This document shows positions 52,519-61,514 of a stretch of DNA of 64,000 bases, piece by piece (positions within the stretch are counted from its first letter, which is position 1; every line of letters starts with the position of its first letter). The stretch lies in assembly GCF_009711345.1 (NCBI RefSeq), contig NZ_SMMA01000066.1:308574-372573 (forward strand). The letters are read 5' to 3'. Origin of the DNA: Pseudovibrio flavus. Its GTDB lineage: Bacteria; Pseudomonadota; Alphaproteobacteria; Rhizobiales; Stappiaceae. A program made the translations under genes and the position numbers. The notes beneath the pieces are model-generated. The model made no database searches. It worked only from the letters and a program-made list of their open reading frames with translations, and was not told the DNA's origin.

Positions 52519-53387
52519 ATTTGTCGCCTCGCGTCCGTACTCTTTACTCACCGGTCGCATTCACAGGACTAGTCGCCACCTGTGATTGCGCCATACCAGC
52601 AAGGCAGGGCCGGTTGTATACGCTTTGAGACGTGTGCCCGAAGCAGCTCCGTTTAGCTGTTCTCGTGTACGCCGCGTGTTAACTCTAACACTACAAAAGA
52701 ACGCAGGTCCCCACCTTACTTTGGTCATTAACCTAATGGCACAAACAGGAGGGCGGTACAACACGCGTTGCGGGCTATTGTGGACGCCACTAACGCAGGA
52801 AGTGCGAATGTTTGGGAGCCTTTCACACGCACTATGAACGCGGGGGAAAAATTCCAAGGTGTTTTAAGCGCGGGTGTAAACATTCAAAGATCAGAGCCAT
52901 TCAGCCAAACCATCGAAGTGGCCTTCGCTCGCCTTGTGAAAACAGCCGGAGATTGTGGTTTTTTCAATCCTTAACAAGTCCGCGAGAATTGCGCGAAAAG
53001 ACTCTAAGCAGACTCTAGGTTTTCCAAACTCTTACCTAGCGGAATACTTCCTGCTTTGTTAACGAAGGGGGCAGCGAGTGGCTTGCCGCGGCCTGTGCCG
53101 GAAGGGCAGAGCGGTAAGGAATTGCTGAATAATATTACAGAAAATTACCTAGTTACGGTGTTGGGGTGGGTGATAAATGGGCCGCTATGAATCATACCCG
53201 CAAGAGTTTATTAACCATAAAAACTAATTTTTAAATTGCATAGGTGACTCAACTCTGATTCTGTCTGAATGTTCGCTGCTACCCTACAGAAAACCTGTGG
53301 TTAAGACCGCGGGTTTGGTAGCGTAATAGAATCATTACACCCGCCGGTTCAGAATCTGTCCACGCATTACCCTACGGGAAGTTGCAG
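52519..53387. other. 870-base gap upstream of the giant gene and the Hpt gene
   Basis: Divergent space between the giant gene and the Hpt gene. Short open frames exist (52586-52837, 52812-53018), but none has a good ribosome site, a family match or a sensible protein character. The part from 53130 to 53300 is AT-rich and may hold the Hpt promoter. I see no RNA gene or repeat here. Confidence 0.5.
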
Positions 53388-53732
53388 TTGGTAAACGCCG
53401 AAAACACGCCTGCTGAAGAAATCCTTCTGGATATTGACCATCTTGAAAAAGTTAGTTTTGGAGATGCTGAGTTAGAACGTCAGGTGCTCGGCATTTTTCT
53501 GGAACAGGCTGCATTGTTTCCGCAGCTATTGAGGCAAACCAGCGCGCCTGTTGAGCTTGCTGACCATATCCACCGGCTCAAGGGTTCTTCCAGAGGAATT
53601 GGAGCTGTAGCTATAGGCAATGCTTGCTCTAAGGAAGAAGAAGCTGCCAGACAGGGGCAGGCGGTAGCGGTTGAGGAGCTGCTTCAATTGCTGGAGCGGA
53701 CCTGCGTTGTTATTCGCCAGCGCTGTCAGTAG
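53388..53732 (+). CDS. Hpt-domain phosphotransfer protein
   Basis: A single histidine-phosphotransfer domain of about 114 residues. The phosphate-accepting His is residue 62 in IHRLKGSSRGIGA, followed by the helix NACSKEEEAARQG. TTG starts at 53388 or 53382 are the only reasonable ones; GGGAAG favours 53388. No kinase or receiver gene is near. It probably relays phosphate between partners encoded elsewhere. Confidence 0.82.
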   Translation: MVNAENTPAEEILLDIDHLEKVSFGDAELERQVLGIFLEQAALFPQLLRQTSAPVELADHIHRLKGSSRGIGAVAIGNACSKEEEAARQGQAVAVEELLQLLERTCVVIRQRCQ

Positions 53733-53884
53733 CTGGTCTTCAGCGGTCATTGCCAAAGTATTGGCGCTGTGAAACTGAACTCCCTACCAATTAGCCTGCG
53801 GTTTTTCTTGAACCCACGTGATATTCCGGTTATCTCAGGTCTAAAGTCTGCAAACATCCTAAAACTTGGCAAGAGTTCTATTAA

Positions 53885-54205
<321 letters not shown>

Positions 54206-54225
54206 GGCATTTCCATATTTCAATT

Positions 54226-54258
54226 AAAAAAGGCTGGCGAATGTGCCAGCCTTTTTTG
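54226..54258. terminator. Bidirectional terminator
   Basis: AAAAAAGGCTGGC, loop GAATGT, GCCAGCCTTTTTT between the convergent ferredoxin and MFS genes. Confidence 0.9.
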
Positions 54259-54277
54259 TTTGTGGAGTGAGCGCTGT

Positions 54278-55498
54278 TTAGACGCTAGCAGGCTTTTTGA
54301 AGCTTGCGTCTGCCGCGCCCCAGATGAGTTCGTGACCCGGTTCTGGTTTGTGCGGAATGAGGCGGGATAGAACAAGGCTGATCAGCGCCATGCCTGCACC
54401 TGCAAGGAACACAGCTTCTGGCGAATAGAGCCAGATGGTGCCGAAGACGACTGGAATAACAACTGCTGCGATATGGTTGATAGTAAAGGCGACACCCGCA
54501 GTTGGTGCGATGTCTGCCGGATCGGCAATCTTCTGGAAGTAGGTCTTCATTGCGATCGCCATGGCAAAGAACGCGTGGTCGATCACATAGAGCGCACCGG
54601 CGATGTATTCGTTGGTAACGAAAGCGTACATGGTGAAGACGATGAACAGGCCGATGTACTCAAGGGTGAGCGAGAAGCGTTCCCCAAAACGACCGATGAA
54701 TGCACCAATTCGGTGGGCGATAAAGACGTTGATCAAGCCGTTGAGCAGGAAGAGGCCTGCGACTTCATGCACGTCGTAGCCAAAGCGCTCTACCATCAAG
54801 AAGCCAGCAAATACCGTAAAGATCTGACGACGCGCGCCGCCCATGAAGGTGAGGGCGTAGTAGAGCCAGTAGCGCTTGCGCAGGATAAGCTTCTTGTGCT
54901 GCGGAACGCCTTCGTTGAACTTCGGAAATTGTGTTGCAACGACTGCAACGATAACGATGGTAGAGATGCCAGCGATCAAGAAGACCGTGGTAAACGACAG
55001 GCCGAGGCTGTTCCACGTTAGCATGATTGCGCCGTAAGCCACGAGCTGGGCTGCTGCTGCAAAAGACAGGATCTTGCCCATTGTTGCGGGGGCGGTCTTC
55101 TTTGGCAGCCATTGCAGCGAGAGGGATTGCTGCATGGTTTCATAATAGTGGAAGCCGATCGACATGATCAGCGTGGTAAAATAAAAGCCGTAGGCGGTTG
55201 GGAAGTAACCTGTCACCGCCACGCCGACGCCAAGTACCAACAAAGAGATATAGGCGAAGGTTTGCTCTCTGAACAAAAACAGAGCGAATACAGCGGTGAA
55301 GGCAAGGAAGCCCGGAATTTCTCGAATGGATTGCTGAATGCCGATTTCTCGGCCCGTGAAGTGGATTTCGTTCACGGCAAAATTATTCATCAAGTTCCAC
55401 CAGACCGAGAACGAGAGCTGCATGGCTATCGTCATCAGGATCAGCAGTACAGCGGGAGAACGCCATCCGTACTGAGGGTGCTTTAAAGAACTGAACAT
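54278..55498 (-). CDS. MFS transporter
   Basis: 406 residues with 12 hydrophobic segments. Divergent from an AraC-family regulator across 200 bases, a pattern often seen for regulated efflux or uptake carriers. GAGG lies before the ATG. Blocks such as REIGIQQSIREIPGFLAF, HYYETMQQSLSLQWLP and RFGYDVHEVAGLFLLNG are typical of one conserved group of bacterial MFS proteins whose substrate I do not know. C-terminal tail polar. Confidence 0.87.
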   Translation of the reverse strand: MFSSLKHPQYGWRSPAVLLILMTIAMQLSFSVWWNLMNNFAVNEIHFTGREIGIQQSIREIPGFLAFTAVFALFLFREQTFAYISLLVLGVGVAVTGYFPTAYGFYFTTLIMSIGFHYYETMQQSLSLQWLPKKTAPATMGKILSFAAAAQLVAYGAIMLTWNSLGLSFTTVFLIAGISTIVIVAVVATQFPKFNEGVPQHKKLILRKRYWLYYALTFMGGARRQIFTVFAGFLMVERFGYDVHEVAGLFLLNGLINVFIAHRIGAFIGRFGERFSLTLEYIGLFIVFTMYAFVTNEYIAGALYVIDHAFFAMAIAMKTYFQKIADPADIAPTAGVAFTINHIAAVVIPVVFGTIWLYSPEAVFLAGAGMALISLVLSRLIPHKPEPGHELIWGAADASFKKPASV

Positions 55499-55698
55499 TG
55501 ATACCTCTGTAGAAATCTATGAAAAAACACATAGATTAAGTTCTGCCTGCCGTGATAGCGTTACTCTGCCAAATAATATCTGCGAAATGCCACAGGAGGG
55601 GTTTTAGCTCAAGCTGAAAGCTCTTTCTGCTCTAGGGCTTTGTCTTTACCCGTCTTCTTAGGCAGGTTCGCGGGAAGAACGGCACGAGTGGAGGGAAC

Positions 55699-56484
55699 AT
55701 GCCTGTTATTCACCCTGATGTATTGGAAGCGCCGGATCACGACAGTGATACGCCCATAATCGCCTATGCAAAGGATTTGGCAGGGAAAGAGAATAACGAC
55801 TGGCACCATCATGCTCGCGGTCAGCTTCTTCATATCACCAAGGGGTCTTTGGTGGTGCAAACCGCCGGAGGAACGTTTGTTGTGCCACCTGAGCGGGCCG
55901 TTTGGGTGCCCGGCAATATGGAACACCGTACCATCTATCCAACCTACACCGAGTTCCGCACGCTGTATGTGCGCGAGGACTGGTGCTCCCAGTTCGCTGC
56001 TGAACCCATTGTGGTGCAGGTAACGCCATTGCTGCGAGAGCTGATTATGGCGCTTATGGGCATGACGCGGCACTACGATGAACACAGCCCCGCTGGCCGC
56101 CTTGCCCGCGTTCTACTGGATCAGATGGCGTTGTTGCCGACTGCGCCGCTTCAACTAACGTTTCCTAGCAATGAAAAGCTGAAGGGGTTGGCAGATCGCA
56201 TTGTTGAGTGTCCTGCCCACATTCCCTCTGTTGCAACGGCTGCTGCATCCTGTGCCTTATCCCAGCGCACCTTTGAGCGGCGTTTTTCTGCCGAGACGGG
56301 GATTAGCTACAGGCGCTGGTGCAATCAGGCGAAGCTCTTTAGAGCGCTAGAGCTGCTGGCGGCGGATCGTACAGTAAGCGATGTCTCACACAAGCTCGGT
56401 TACGAGGGGCCGAGCGCGTTTATCGCGACCTTTAAAAAGGCGTTTGGCGTGACACCGGGCCAATATTTCCGAGAGAAGGAATAA
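55699..56484 (+). CDS. AraC-family regulator with N-terminal cupin
   Basis: 261 residues. N-terminal cupin-like sensor (about 20-115, with HHHARGQLLHITKGSLVV and PPERAVWVPGNMEH), C-terminal pair of helix-turn-helix units (about 165-261, with CALSQRTFERRFSAETG and VSDVSHKLGYEGPSAFIATFKKAFGVTPGQY). GGAGGG precedes the ATG. Divergent from the MFS gene, which it likely controls. The NimR-like layout (AraC plus MFS carrier) is suggestive of drug response, but the ligand is unknown. Confidence 0.9.
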   Translation: MPVIHPDVLEAPDHDSDTPIIAYAKDLAGKENNDWHHHARGQLLHITKGSLVVQTAGGTFVVPPERAVWVPGNMEHRTIYPTYTEFRTLYVREDWCSQFAAEPIVVQVTPLLRELIMALMGMTRHYDEHSPAGRLARVLLDQMALLPTAPLQLTFPSNEKLKGLADRIVECPAHIPSVATAAASCALSQRTFERRFSAETGISYRRWCNQAKLFRALELLAADRTVSDVSHKLGYEGPSAFIATFKKAFGVTPGQYFREKE

Positions 56485-56508
56485 AGGCAGGGCGCGAACC
56501 CTGCCTTT
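56483..56508. terminator. Terminator after the AraC gene
   Basis: AAAGGCAGGG (56483-56492) with CCCTGCCTTT (56499-56508); perfect 10-bp stem between convergent genes. Confidence 0.8.
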
Positions 56509-56517
56509 GCTGTTTGA

Positions 56518-58059
56518 TCAGCGACAGCTTGCAAGGAAGCTGCGAACCGGTTTGGCGCTGCCCTTAAGGCTAACGCGGTGGCTCAGATACCCGCCAATAG
56601 TAATGGCAAGGTCATTGTCTTTGATCATCTGGCTCCAAAGCGGTGAAGAGCGGGAAAGCTCGATCGCTGGAAGGGCTACACCTGCCTCGTTGTCAGAAGT
56701 GCCGCCCTTAGCTGCGTAGTCTTCCACGTAGCTCTTGGAGCCAATGGACACGAGTGTGCTTTCGCCGGTTTTGTAGTCTGGCGGCGGAGCGATCATGTGA
56801 ACCTTGATCTTGCCCGTACGCTTGTTGCAAACCGCGAGGAAGTCACGGTCATCTGTTTCCGGCACGCCGTGGATCAGGGTTGGGCGGTCACCGCCCGTTG
56901 CCTGCCAGCGCAAAGTGCCGTCATAGCCTTTGGTCGGTGCAGGGTTGTCAGTGAACTTATCACGCATAGGGATGAGGTTCGACAGGGTTTTCGCTGTTCC
57001 CGTTTCTTTCACCTCGATATTGAAAGCCGTTGTCTGCTTGTTTTCCAGTAGGCAAGAGAAGGTAAATGGAGACCATGTGTCTTTGCCGCTTTGGAAGAGA
57101 CCACGACCTTTGAGTTCTTTGCCTTTCAGCTTCAAAACAGGAGATGCGTTGGCTTTGTTGCCACCAACGTGGCCAAGGCCAAGAACAACAGCGGTGTTTT
57201 TAACGCCCATGCCTTTAGCGGCCAGAACCTTACGGGCCTGCGCCTGACAGGAAAGGCGTGCAGTGCGAAGAGGACCGGCTTTTGCCTGTTCAACCGGATC
57301 AACCGGAGGCACGATCACTGGCGGTTCTTCTTTCTTTGGCAGGTAGTAGCATGCCTTGCGTTGCATTGGTGCAGGCTCGCCAAAGCTGGCGCGGTTACAG
57401 GCGATCTTGTTCTTTACAGTGCGTTCGGTGAACTGACCGGGCACGCCAAAACGAACGCGTGTTTGATATGGCACGCTACAGAACTGGTTTTCCAGTGCAC
57501 AGCGCAGCCAGCCGTCCTTGGTCTTCTTTGGTAGTTTAGGCAGGTCTTCAGTCTGACCGTTCTCGCGGACATAGTTTGCCCATGTCTGGTAGGACGGGTT
57601 GTTGCTTGGGCGGGTGCCGATGTAGAACACGCCGCGGCAACCTTTCTTCACCCAGACACCACGGTTGTTTACGCCCCACGTTTCACCCACAGTGCAGGGC
57701 TTTTTGCTCTGCTGGCTGATGAGCGCAACATTACCGCGGCGAACAGGTGACAGCTCGCAGATAGAGCGTTTGTTGTTCACCGAGCTGCAAATCACGATGT
57801 CACCAGCAGGGACTTGCGTACCGTTGTCCGGTGTTGGTGGCTGCGGGGCAGGGGTGCCGATAATCTCGTCGCGGGTTTTGTCGAGAACGCATTCGCGAAA
57901 CCTGTCGCTGCCAAGAGCGCCGCCGGTTTCAAACATGCAGGCTTGGAAAATCCGCATGGGTATGGTTTGAAGCGGATTATCTTGTTGCTGTGCGTTTGCT
58001 CCACTTGTCCAAAGCACACTGGCCAAAGCCGCAGAAGCGACCGCTACCCAAACCTTCAT
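56518..58059 (-). CDS. Secreted DUF3011-domain protein (513 aa)
   Basis: Signal peptide (MKVWVAVASAALASVLWTSGANA), then DUF3011 at about 90-150 (ICSSVNNKRSICEL, ending GVWVKKGCRGVFYI). Next a Cys-containing segment (about 185-240: LRCALENQFCSVPYQTRVRFG, ACNRASFGEP), a Pro-rich link, and a long unknown C-terminal half (about 265-513) with scattered cysteines. Periplasmic or secreted. The domains look like small disulfide-stabilised beta modules. Function unknown; no partner gene adjacent. Confidence 0.75.
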   Translation of the reverse strand: MKVWVAVASAALASVLWTSGANAQQQDNPLQTIPMRIFQACMFETGGALGSDRFRECVLDKTRDEIIGTPAPQPPTPDNGTQVPAGDIVICSSVNNKRSICELSPVRRGNVALISQQSKKPCTVGETWGVNNRGVWVKKGCRGVFYIGTRPSNNPSYQTWANYVRENGQTEDLPKLPKKTKDGWLRCALENQFCSVPYQTRVRFGVPGQFTERTVKNKIACNRASFGEPAPMQRKACYYLPKKEEPPVIVPPVDPVEQAKAGPLRTARLSCQAQARKVLAAKGMGVKNTAVVLGLGHVGGNKANASPVLKLKGKELKGRGLFQSGKDTWSPFTFSCLLENKQTTAFNIEVKETGTAKTLSNLIPMRDKFTDNPAPTKGYDGTLRWQATGGDRPTLIHGVPETDDRDFLAVCNKRTGKIKVHMIAPPPDYKTGESTLVSIGSKSYVEDYAAKGGTSDNEAGVALPAIELSRSSPLWSQMIKDNDLAITIGGYLSHRVSLKGSAKPVRSFLASCR

Positions 58060-58217
58060 TGATCCCGAACCCCCATGTCATTATCAGCCCAGCTATAGCA
58101 AAGGCTCTCGCTAGGACAACCTAGCGTAGATTACCTAAGCTGAACTGTGAATGAATGGCAAGGTCGCAGGGGCTGGTACTTAGCCAAAACAGCCAGGCAC
58201 CTAGCCCGAGGGTAATG

Positions 58218-58613
58218 CTAGCAGCCGCAGTTTACTTCTGTGCCTGCTCTGGCGTTGATGCCTTCTGTGGCATATCCATCGCGGATCCACCAGTCGAGCC
58301 CACCGATCAGCTCTTTCACTTCAAAGCCTAGGGTTAGAAGTTTCATAGCTGTTTTGGTGGACGCGTTGCAGCCGATGCCATCGCAATAGCAAACATAGAC
58401 TTTGCCTTTATCCAGTTTTGCCGTGCTGTTGGTGCAGATGTCACGATGGGGCAGATTAATTGCGCCGGGAATGCGCTCCATACCGAAGGCTTCTTCCTTT
58501 CGGCCATCAACGACAACGAAGTTGTCGCCACGTTCCATGGCCTCGTAGAGATCCCAGCTATCCATCTCAAAGGCGAGCTTCGCTTGATAGTGCTTGAGCT
58601 GCTCAAAATTCAT
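58218..58613 (-). CDS. Single-domain rhodanese-like protein
   Basis: 131 residues. Rhodanese fold with active-site Cys in VCYCDGIGCNASTKTAM, preceded by VVDGRKEEAFGMERIPGAINLPH (the CH2A-like region). The active loop is CDGIGCNAS, with a second Cys four residues on. Cytoplasmic sulfur carrier; partner unknown. AAGGA precedes the ATG. Ends in two Cys (NCGC), which may also bind metal or carry sulfur. Confidence 0.88.
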   Translation of the reverse strand: MNFEQLKHYQAKLAFEMDSWDLYEAMERGDNFVVVDGRKEEAFGMERIPGAINLPHRDICTNSTAKLDKGKVYVCYCDGIGCNASTKTAMKLLTLGFEVKELIGGLDWWIRDGYATEGINARAGTEVNCGC

Positions 58614-58661
58614 AGGAGTATCCTTTGCTTGAAATTGGGAGGGAGGAGAAAAGGAAAACGT

Positions 58662-59837
58662 CTAGCGCGCCAACTCCTTCATGGCTGCTTCCAGCCCTTC
58701 TAGGGTGAGCGAATACATGCGGTCATCCATCAACTGGCTAATAAGCTGAATGCTTGGCGTGTACTTCCAATGGGTTTCACGAACCGGATTAAGCCAGATC
58801 GCTTTTTGATAGGTCTGGGTAATGCGCTGCATCCACACAGCACCGGCTTCCTCGTTCCAGTGCTCTACCGAACCACCGGGATAGGTGATCTCATAGGGGC
58901 TCATGGAAGCATCTCCGACGAAAATCACCTTGTAATCATTGGGGTACTTGTGCAGCACGTCCATGGTAGACAGGCGTTCGGAGTGCCTGCGGGCGTTGTT
59001 CTTCCAGACAAACTCATAGGGGCAGTTATGGAAATAGAAGTACTCCATAACTTTGAACTCAGTGCGGGCTGCGGAGAAGAGCTCTTCACACACGCGGATG
59101 TGGTCATCCATCGAGCCGCCGATATCGAAGAACAGCAGCACTTTGACAGCGTTGCGCCGCTCTGGCCGCATGGCGATGTCCAGGATGCCTTTTTGTGCTG
59201 TACCGCGAATGGTGCCTTCAAGGTCTAGCTCTTCTGCTGCGCCTTGGCGGGCAAAGCGGCGTAAGCGCTTGAGCGCAACCTTGATGTTGCGGGTACCAAG
59301 CTCGACGCTACCGTCCAGATCCTTATAGGTGCGCTGGTCCCAAACCTTCACGGCACGGCGGTGACGGCTTTCCTGCTGGCCTATGCGCACGCCTTCTGGG
59401 TTATATCCGTAAGCACCAAAGGGAGATGTGCCTGCGGTGCCGATCCATTTGTTGCCGCCTTGGTGGCGCTTTTCCTGCTCTTCAAGGCGCTTCTTTAGCG
59501 TCTCCATGAGCTTGTCAAAGCCGCCAAGGGACTCGATCAGTTTCTTCTCTTCTTCGCTGAGGTACTTCTCGGTGAGTTTCTTGAGCCAATCCTCGGGGAT
59601 CTCTGTCATAAGATCGTCACCGACGCTCTCCAGCCCTTTGAAGATATGGGAGAACACACGGTCGAACTTATCGAGGTTCTGCTCGTCCTTCACCAAAATG
59701 GAGCGGGAGAGGTAATAGAACTCTTCGACCTGCCTATGGGCGAGGTCACGGTCCATAGCTTCCATGAGCAAGAGGTATTCGCGCAGGGAAACAGGAAGGC
59801 CAGCGGATTTTAGCTCTAGAAAAAACTGGATGAACAT
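58662..59837 (-). CDS. CoxE-like VWA-domain protein
   Basis: 391 residues of the CoxE/VWA family. The N-terminal part (IQFFLELKSAGLPVSLREYLLLMEAM) is typical. The VWA domain (about 190-390) has a MIDAS-like motif FFDIGGSMDDH. In most genomes the partner is a MoxR AAA ATPase next door; here the neighbours are a rhodanese and GrpB, so the partner must lie elsewhere. The MoxR-VWA pair matures enzymes or inserts metals. The orphan CoxL-type protein at 21139 is unlinked. Confidence 0.88.
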   Translation of the reverse strand: MFIQFFLELKSAGLPVSLREYLLLMEAMDRDLAHRQVEEFYYLSRSILVKDEQNLDKFDRVFSHIFKGLESVGDDLMTEIPEDWLKKLTEKYLSEEEKKLIESLGGFDKLMETLKKRLEEQEKRHQGGNKWIGTAGTSPFGAYGYNPEGVRIGQQESRHRRAVKVWDQRTYKDLDGSVELGTRNIKVALKRLRRFARQGAAEELDLEGTIRGTAQKGILDIAMRPERRNAVKVLLFFDIGGSMDDHIRVCEELFSAARTEFKVMEYFYFHNCPYEFVWKNNARRHSERLSTMDVLHKYPNDYKVIFVGDASMSPYEITYPGGSVEHWNEEAGAVWMQRITQTYQKAIWLNPVRETHWKYTPSIQLISQLMDDRMYSLTLEGLEAAMKELAR

Positions 59838-59933
59838 GGGCGCAACACTAAGGTCTGCGCGTTATTGTGTCGAGCGTGAAGGCGGCATCTTCTTCTAAAG
59901 GCTAGTGCCGCCTATCGCGAAGGCTACGCTCTA

Positions 59934-60452
59934 TCAGAGCATGCCGTGCATCCAGTCCAGAGCGAGTGCCTCGTACTTGACGATAAAGGCGTCCTTCTCA
60001 TCGCAATAGATTTCAATGTCATGATTTGCGATTTGCGCGGCACGGCGTTTTACAGCTTCGTATTCGCGGGCAACCTCTGGGTGGGCACGCAAGTAGTCAC
60101 GAAACGCGATATGGCGGGTTACATGTTCATCGCCAGTCGGGAAGGCGTGGATCTGGTGAGTGCGATCCATACCGCCTTTTTCGAAATAGCGGCGGCGTTC
60201 GATACCGTTTTCGCCTCGGGCCACATAGCCGAGAGCTTCTAGAGCGGCGTTTTTGCTGTCCAACTCATCAAGGCTGGTTACTTCCAGCATGATGTCGATC
60301 ACCGGCTTTGCAGCCAGATCGGAGACAGAGGTGCTGCCGATGTGGTGGATGGCCGTTATGGTGTCGCCCAGAGCGTCTTTGATCAGCTGTTCTTCTACGG
60401 CGTAGTCTTGTGCCCATTGCGGATTGTGGTCGACAACTTCGACTTTTCTCAC
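59934..60452 (-). CDS. GrpB-family protein
   Basis: 172 residues. Nucleotidyltransferase-like GrpB fold: IHHIGSTSVSDLAAKPVIDIMLEV and RHIAFRDYLRAHPEVAREYEAVKR are hallmarks. GTG start at 60452 lies three bases after the YcjF-like gene stop, so co-transcribed with ycjX-ycjF. Function in bacteria unclear (cofactor-related or nucleotide transfer). Confidence 0.9.
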   Translation of the reverse strand: MRKVEVVDHNPQWAQDYAVEEQLIKDALGDTITAIHHIGSTSVSDLAAKPVIDIMLEVTSLDELDSKNAALEALGYVARGENGIERRRYFEKGGMDRTHQIHAFPTGDEHVTRHIAFRDYLRAHPEVAREYEAVKRRAAQIANHDIEIYCDEKDAFIVKYEALALDWMHGML

Positions 60453-60455
60453 GGG

Positions 60456-61514
60456 TTAAGCTCCGGTTTTTTGTTTTGATTTCGCGTCCTGCGCGGACTT
60501 TTCTTCTGACTTCATGATCTCACTCATGAATTCGCCAATTGTAGGGCCGCTTGTTGCAATAAACGGGCTTGGGCGGCAAGTCTGGATAGCAGCAAGGCCG
60601 ATACGCGCTGTGAGGAAACCATTGACGAGGCCTTCACCCAGGCGGGCGGAAAGACGTGCAGCAAGGCCCTGACCGATGAACTGCTCCATCACGCTGTCAC
60701 CAACTGCCATGCCACCTGTCACAGCTAGGTGGGCTGCGACGTTGCGGGCAAGGCGCCAGTAACCGAAGACACCCGGTCTTGCACCGTAAAGGCGGGCGAT
60801 ACGGCTAACGATGCGCAGGTTCTCATAGAGCACAACGGCAATGTCCAGCAGTGCTCGCGGGCTAAGCGCCGTTACGACGGAAACACGTTTAGCGCTTTGC
60901 ATCACGATGTTGCGGGCGCGGGCATCCATTGGGCCAAGAAGGTCTTTTTCCGCGAGCATCACAAGATCACGGCCATCAATCACTTCACGCAGGTGTCCTT
61001 GAAGGGCCTGTCTGCCTTGCGCGGTTTCGGCTCGTTCGCTGTAAAGGTCGGAAAGTTCCTTGAGATACTTTCTAGCGCTGTTGTCATCGTTGTTGTCGGC
61101 TGCTTGCTGCAATCCATCTTTCAGATGGTCGATTTGTGCAAGGCGGGACAGGGCACGCCATTCACGAGCGACAATACCGATGAGGCCAAGCAGAGCGAGT
61201 ACCGTGAGGCCGGCGCCGATATAGCCAAGCCATTCATAACGGGCGAACAGATCGCGCAGCAAGCTGTCGATAGCAAGGCCGAGTGAGAGCGAAACCAAAC
61301 CGCCGATACCGACGGTGAACACTTTACCCCAGCGTGACGGCTTGGCCTTCGGCTCTGGTGCCATTGCCCGAGGGTCTGTGGTTGCAAGTGGATTGTCGCC
61401 CGCTTCTAAAGGATCGATGAAGTCATCGAATTTCAGTTCGGTATCGACCTCGTCCAACTTGAAAGCAGTTGGCTGTCTTGGGGCAGACTTTGGGCGTTTA
61501 TCTGTGTTTGTCAT
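60456..61514 (-). CDS. ycjF: TIGR01620/YcjF-family membrane protein (DUF697)
   Basis: 352 residues. Disordered charged N terminus (about 1-65), two membrane helices (about 68-88 and 96-112), then the DUF697 helical domain ending VNGFLTARIGLAAIQTCRP. Start ATG overlaps the YcjX stop (TCAT, 61511-61514), so the two are coupled. YcjX-YcjF are envelope stress proteins of unknown mechanism. Confidence 0.9.
   Translation of the reverse strand: MTNTDKRPKSAPRQPTAFKLDEVDTELKFDDFIDPLEAGDNPLATTDPRAMAPEPKAKPSRWGKVFTVGIGGLVSLSLGLAIDSLLRDLFARYEWLGYIGAGLTVLALLGLIGIVAREWRALSRLAQIDHLKDGLQQAADNNDDNSARKYLKELSDLYSERAETAQGRQALQGHLREVIDGRDLVMLAEKDLLGPMDARARNIVMQSAKRVSVVTALSPRALLDIAVVLYENLRIVSRIARLYGARPGVFGYWRLARNVAAHLAVTGGMAVGDSVMEQFIGQGLAARLSARLGEGLVNGFLTARIGLAAIQTCRPSPFIATSGPTIGEFMSEIMKSEEKSAQDAKSKQKTGA

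Noticed and set aside
52586-53018. Two short genes upstream of the giant gene
   Set aside because: They overlap each other, lack good start signals and have no recognisable protein character.
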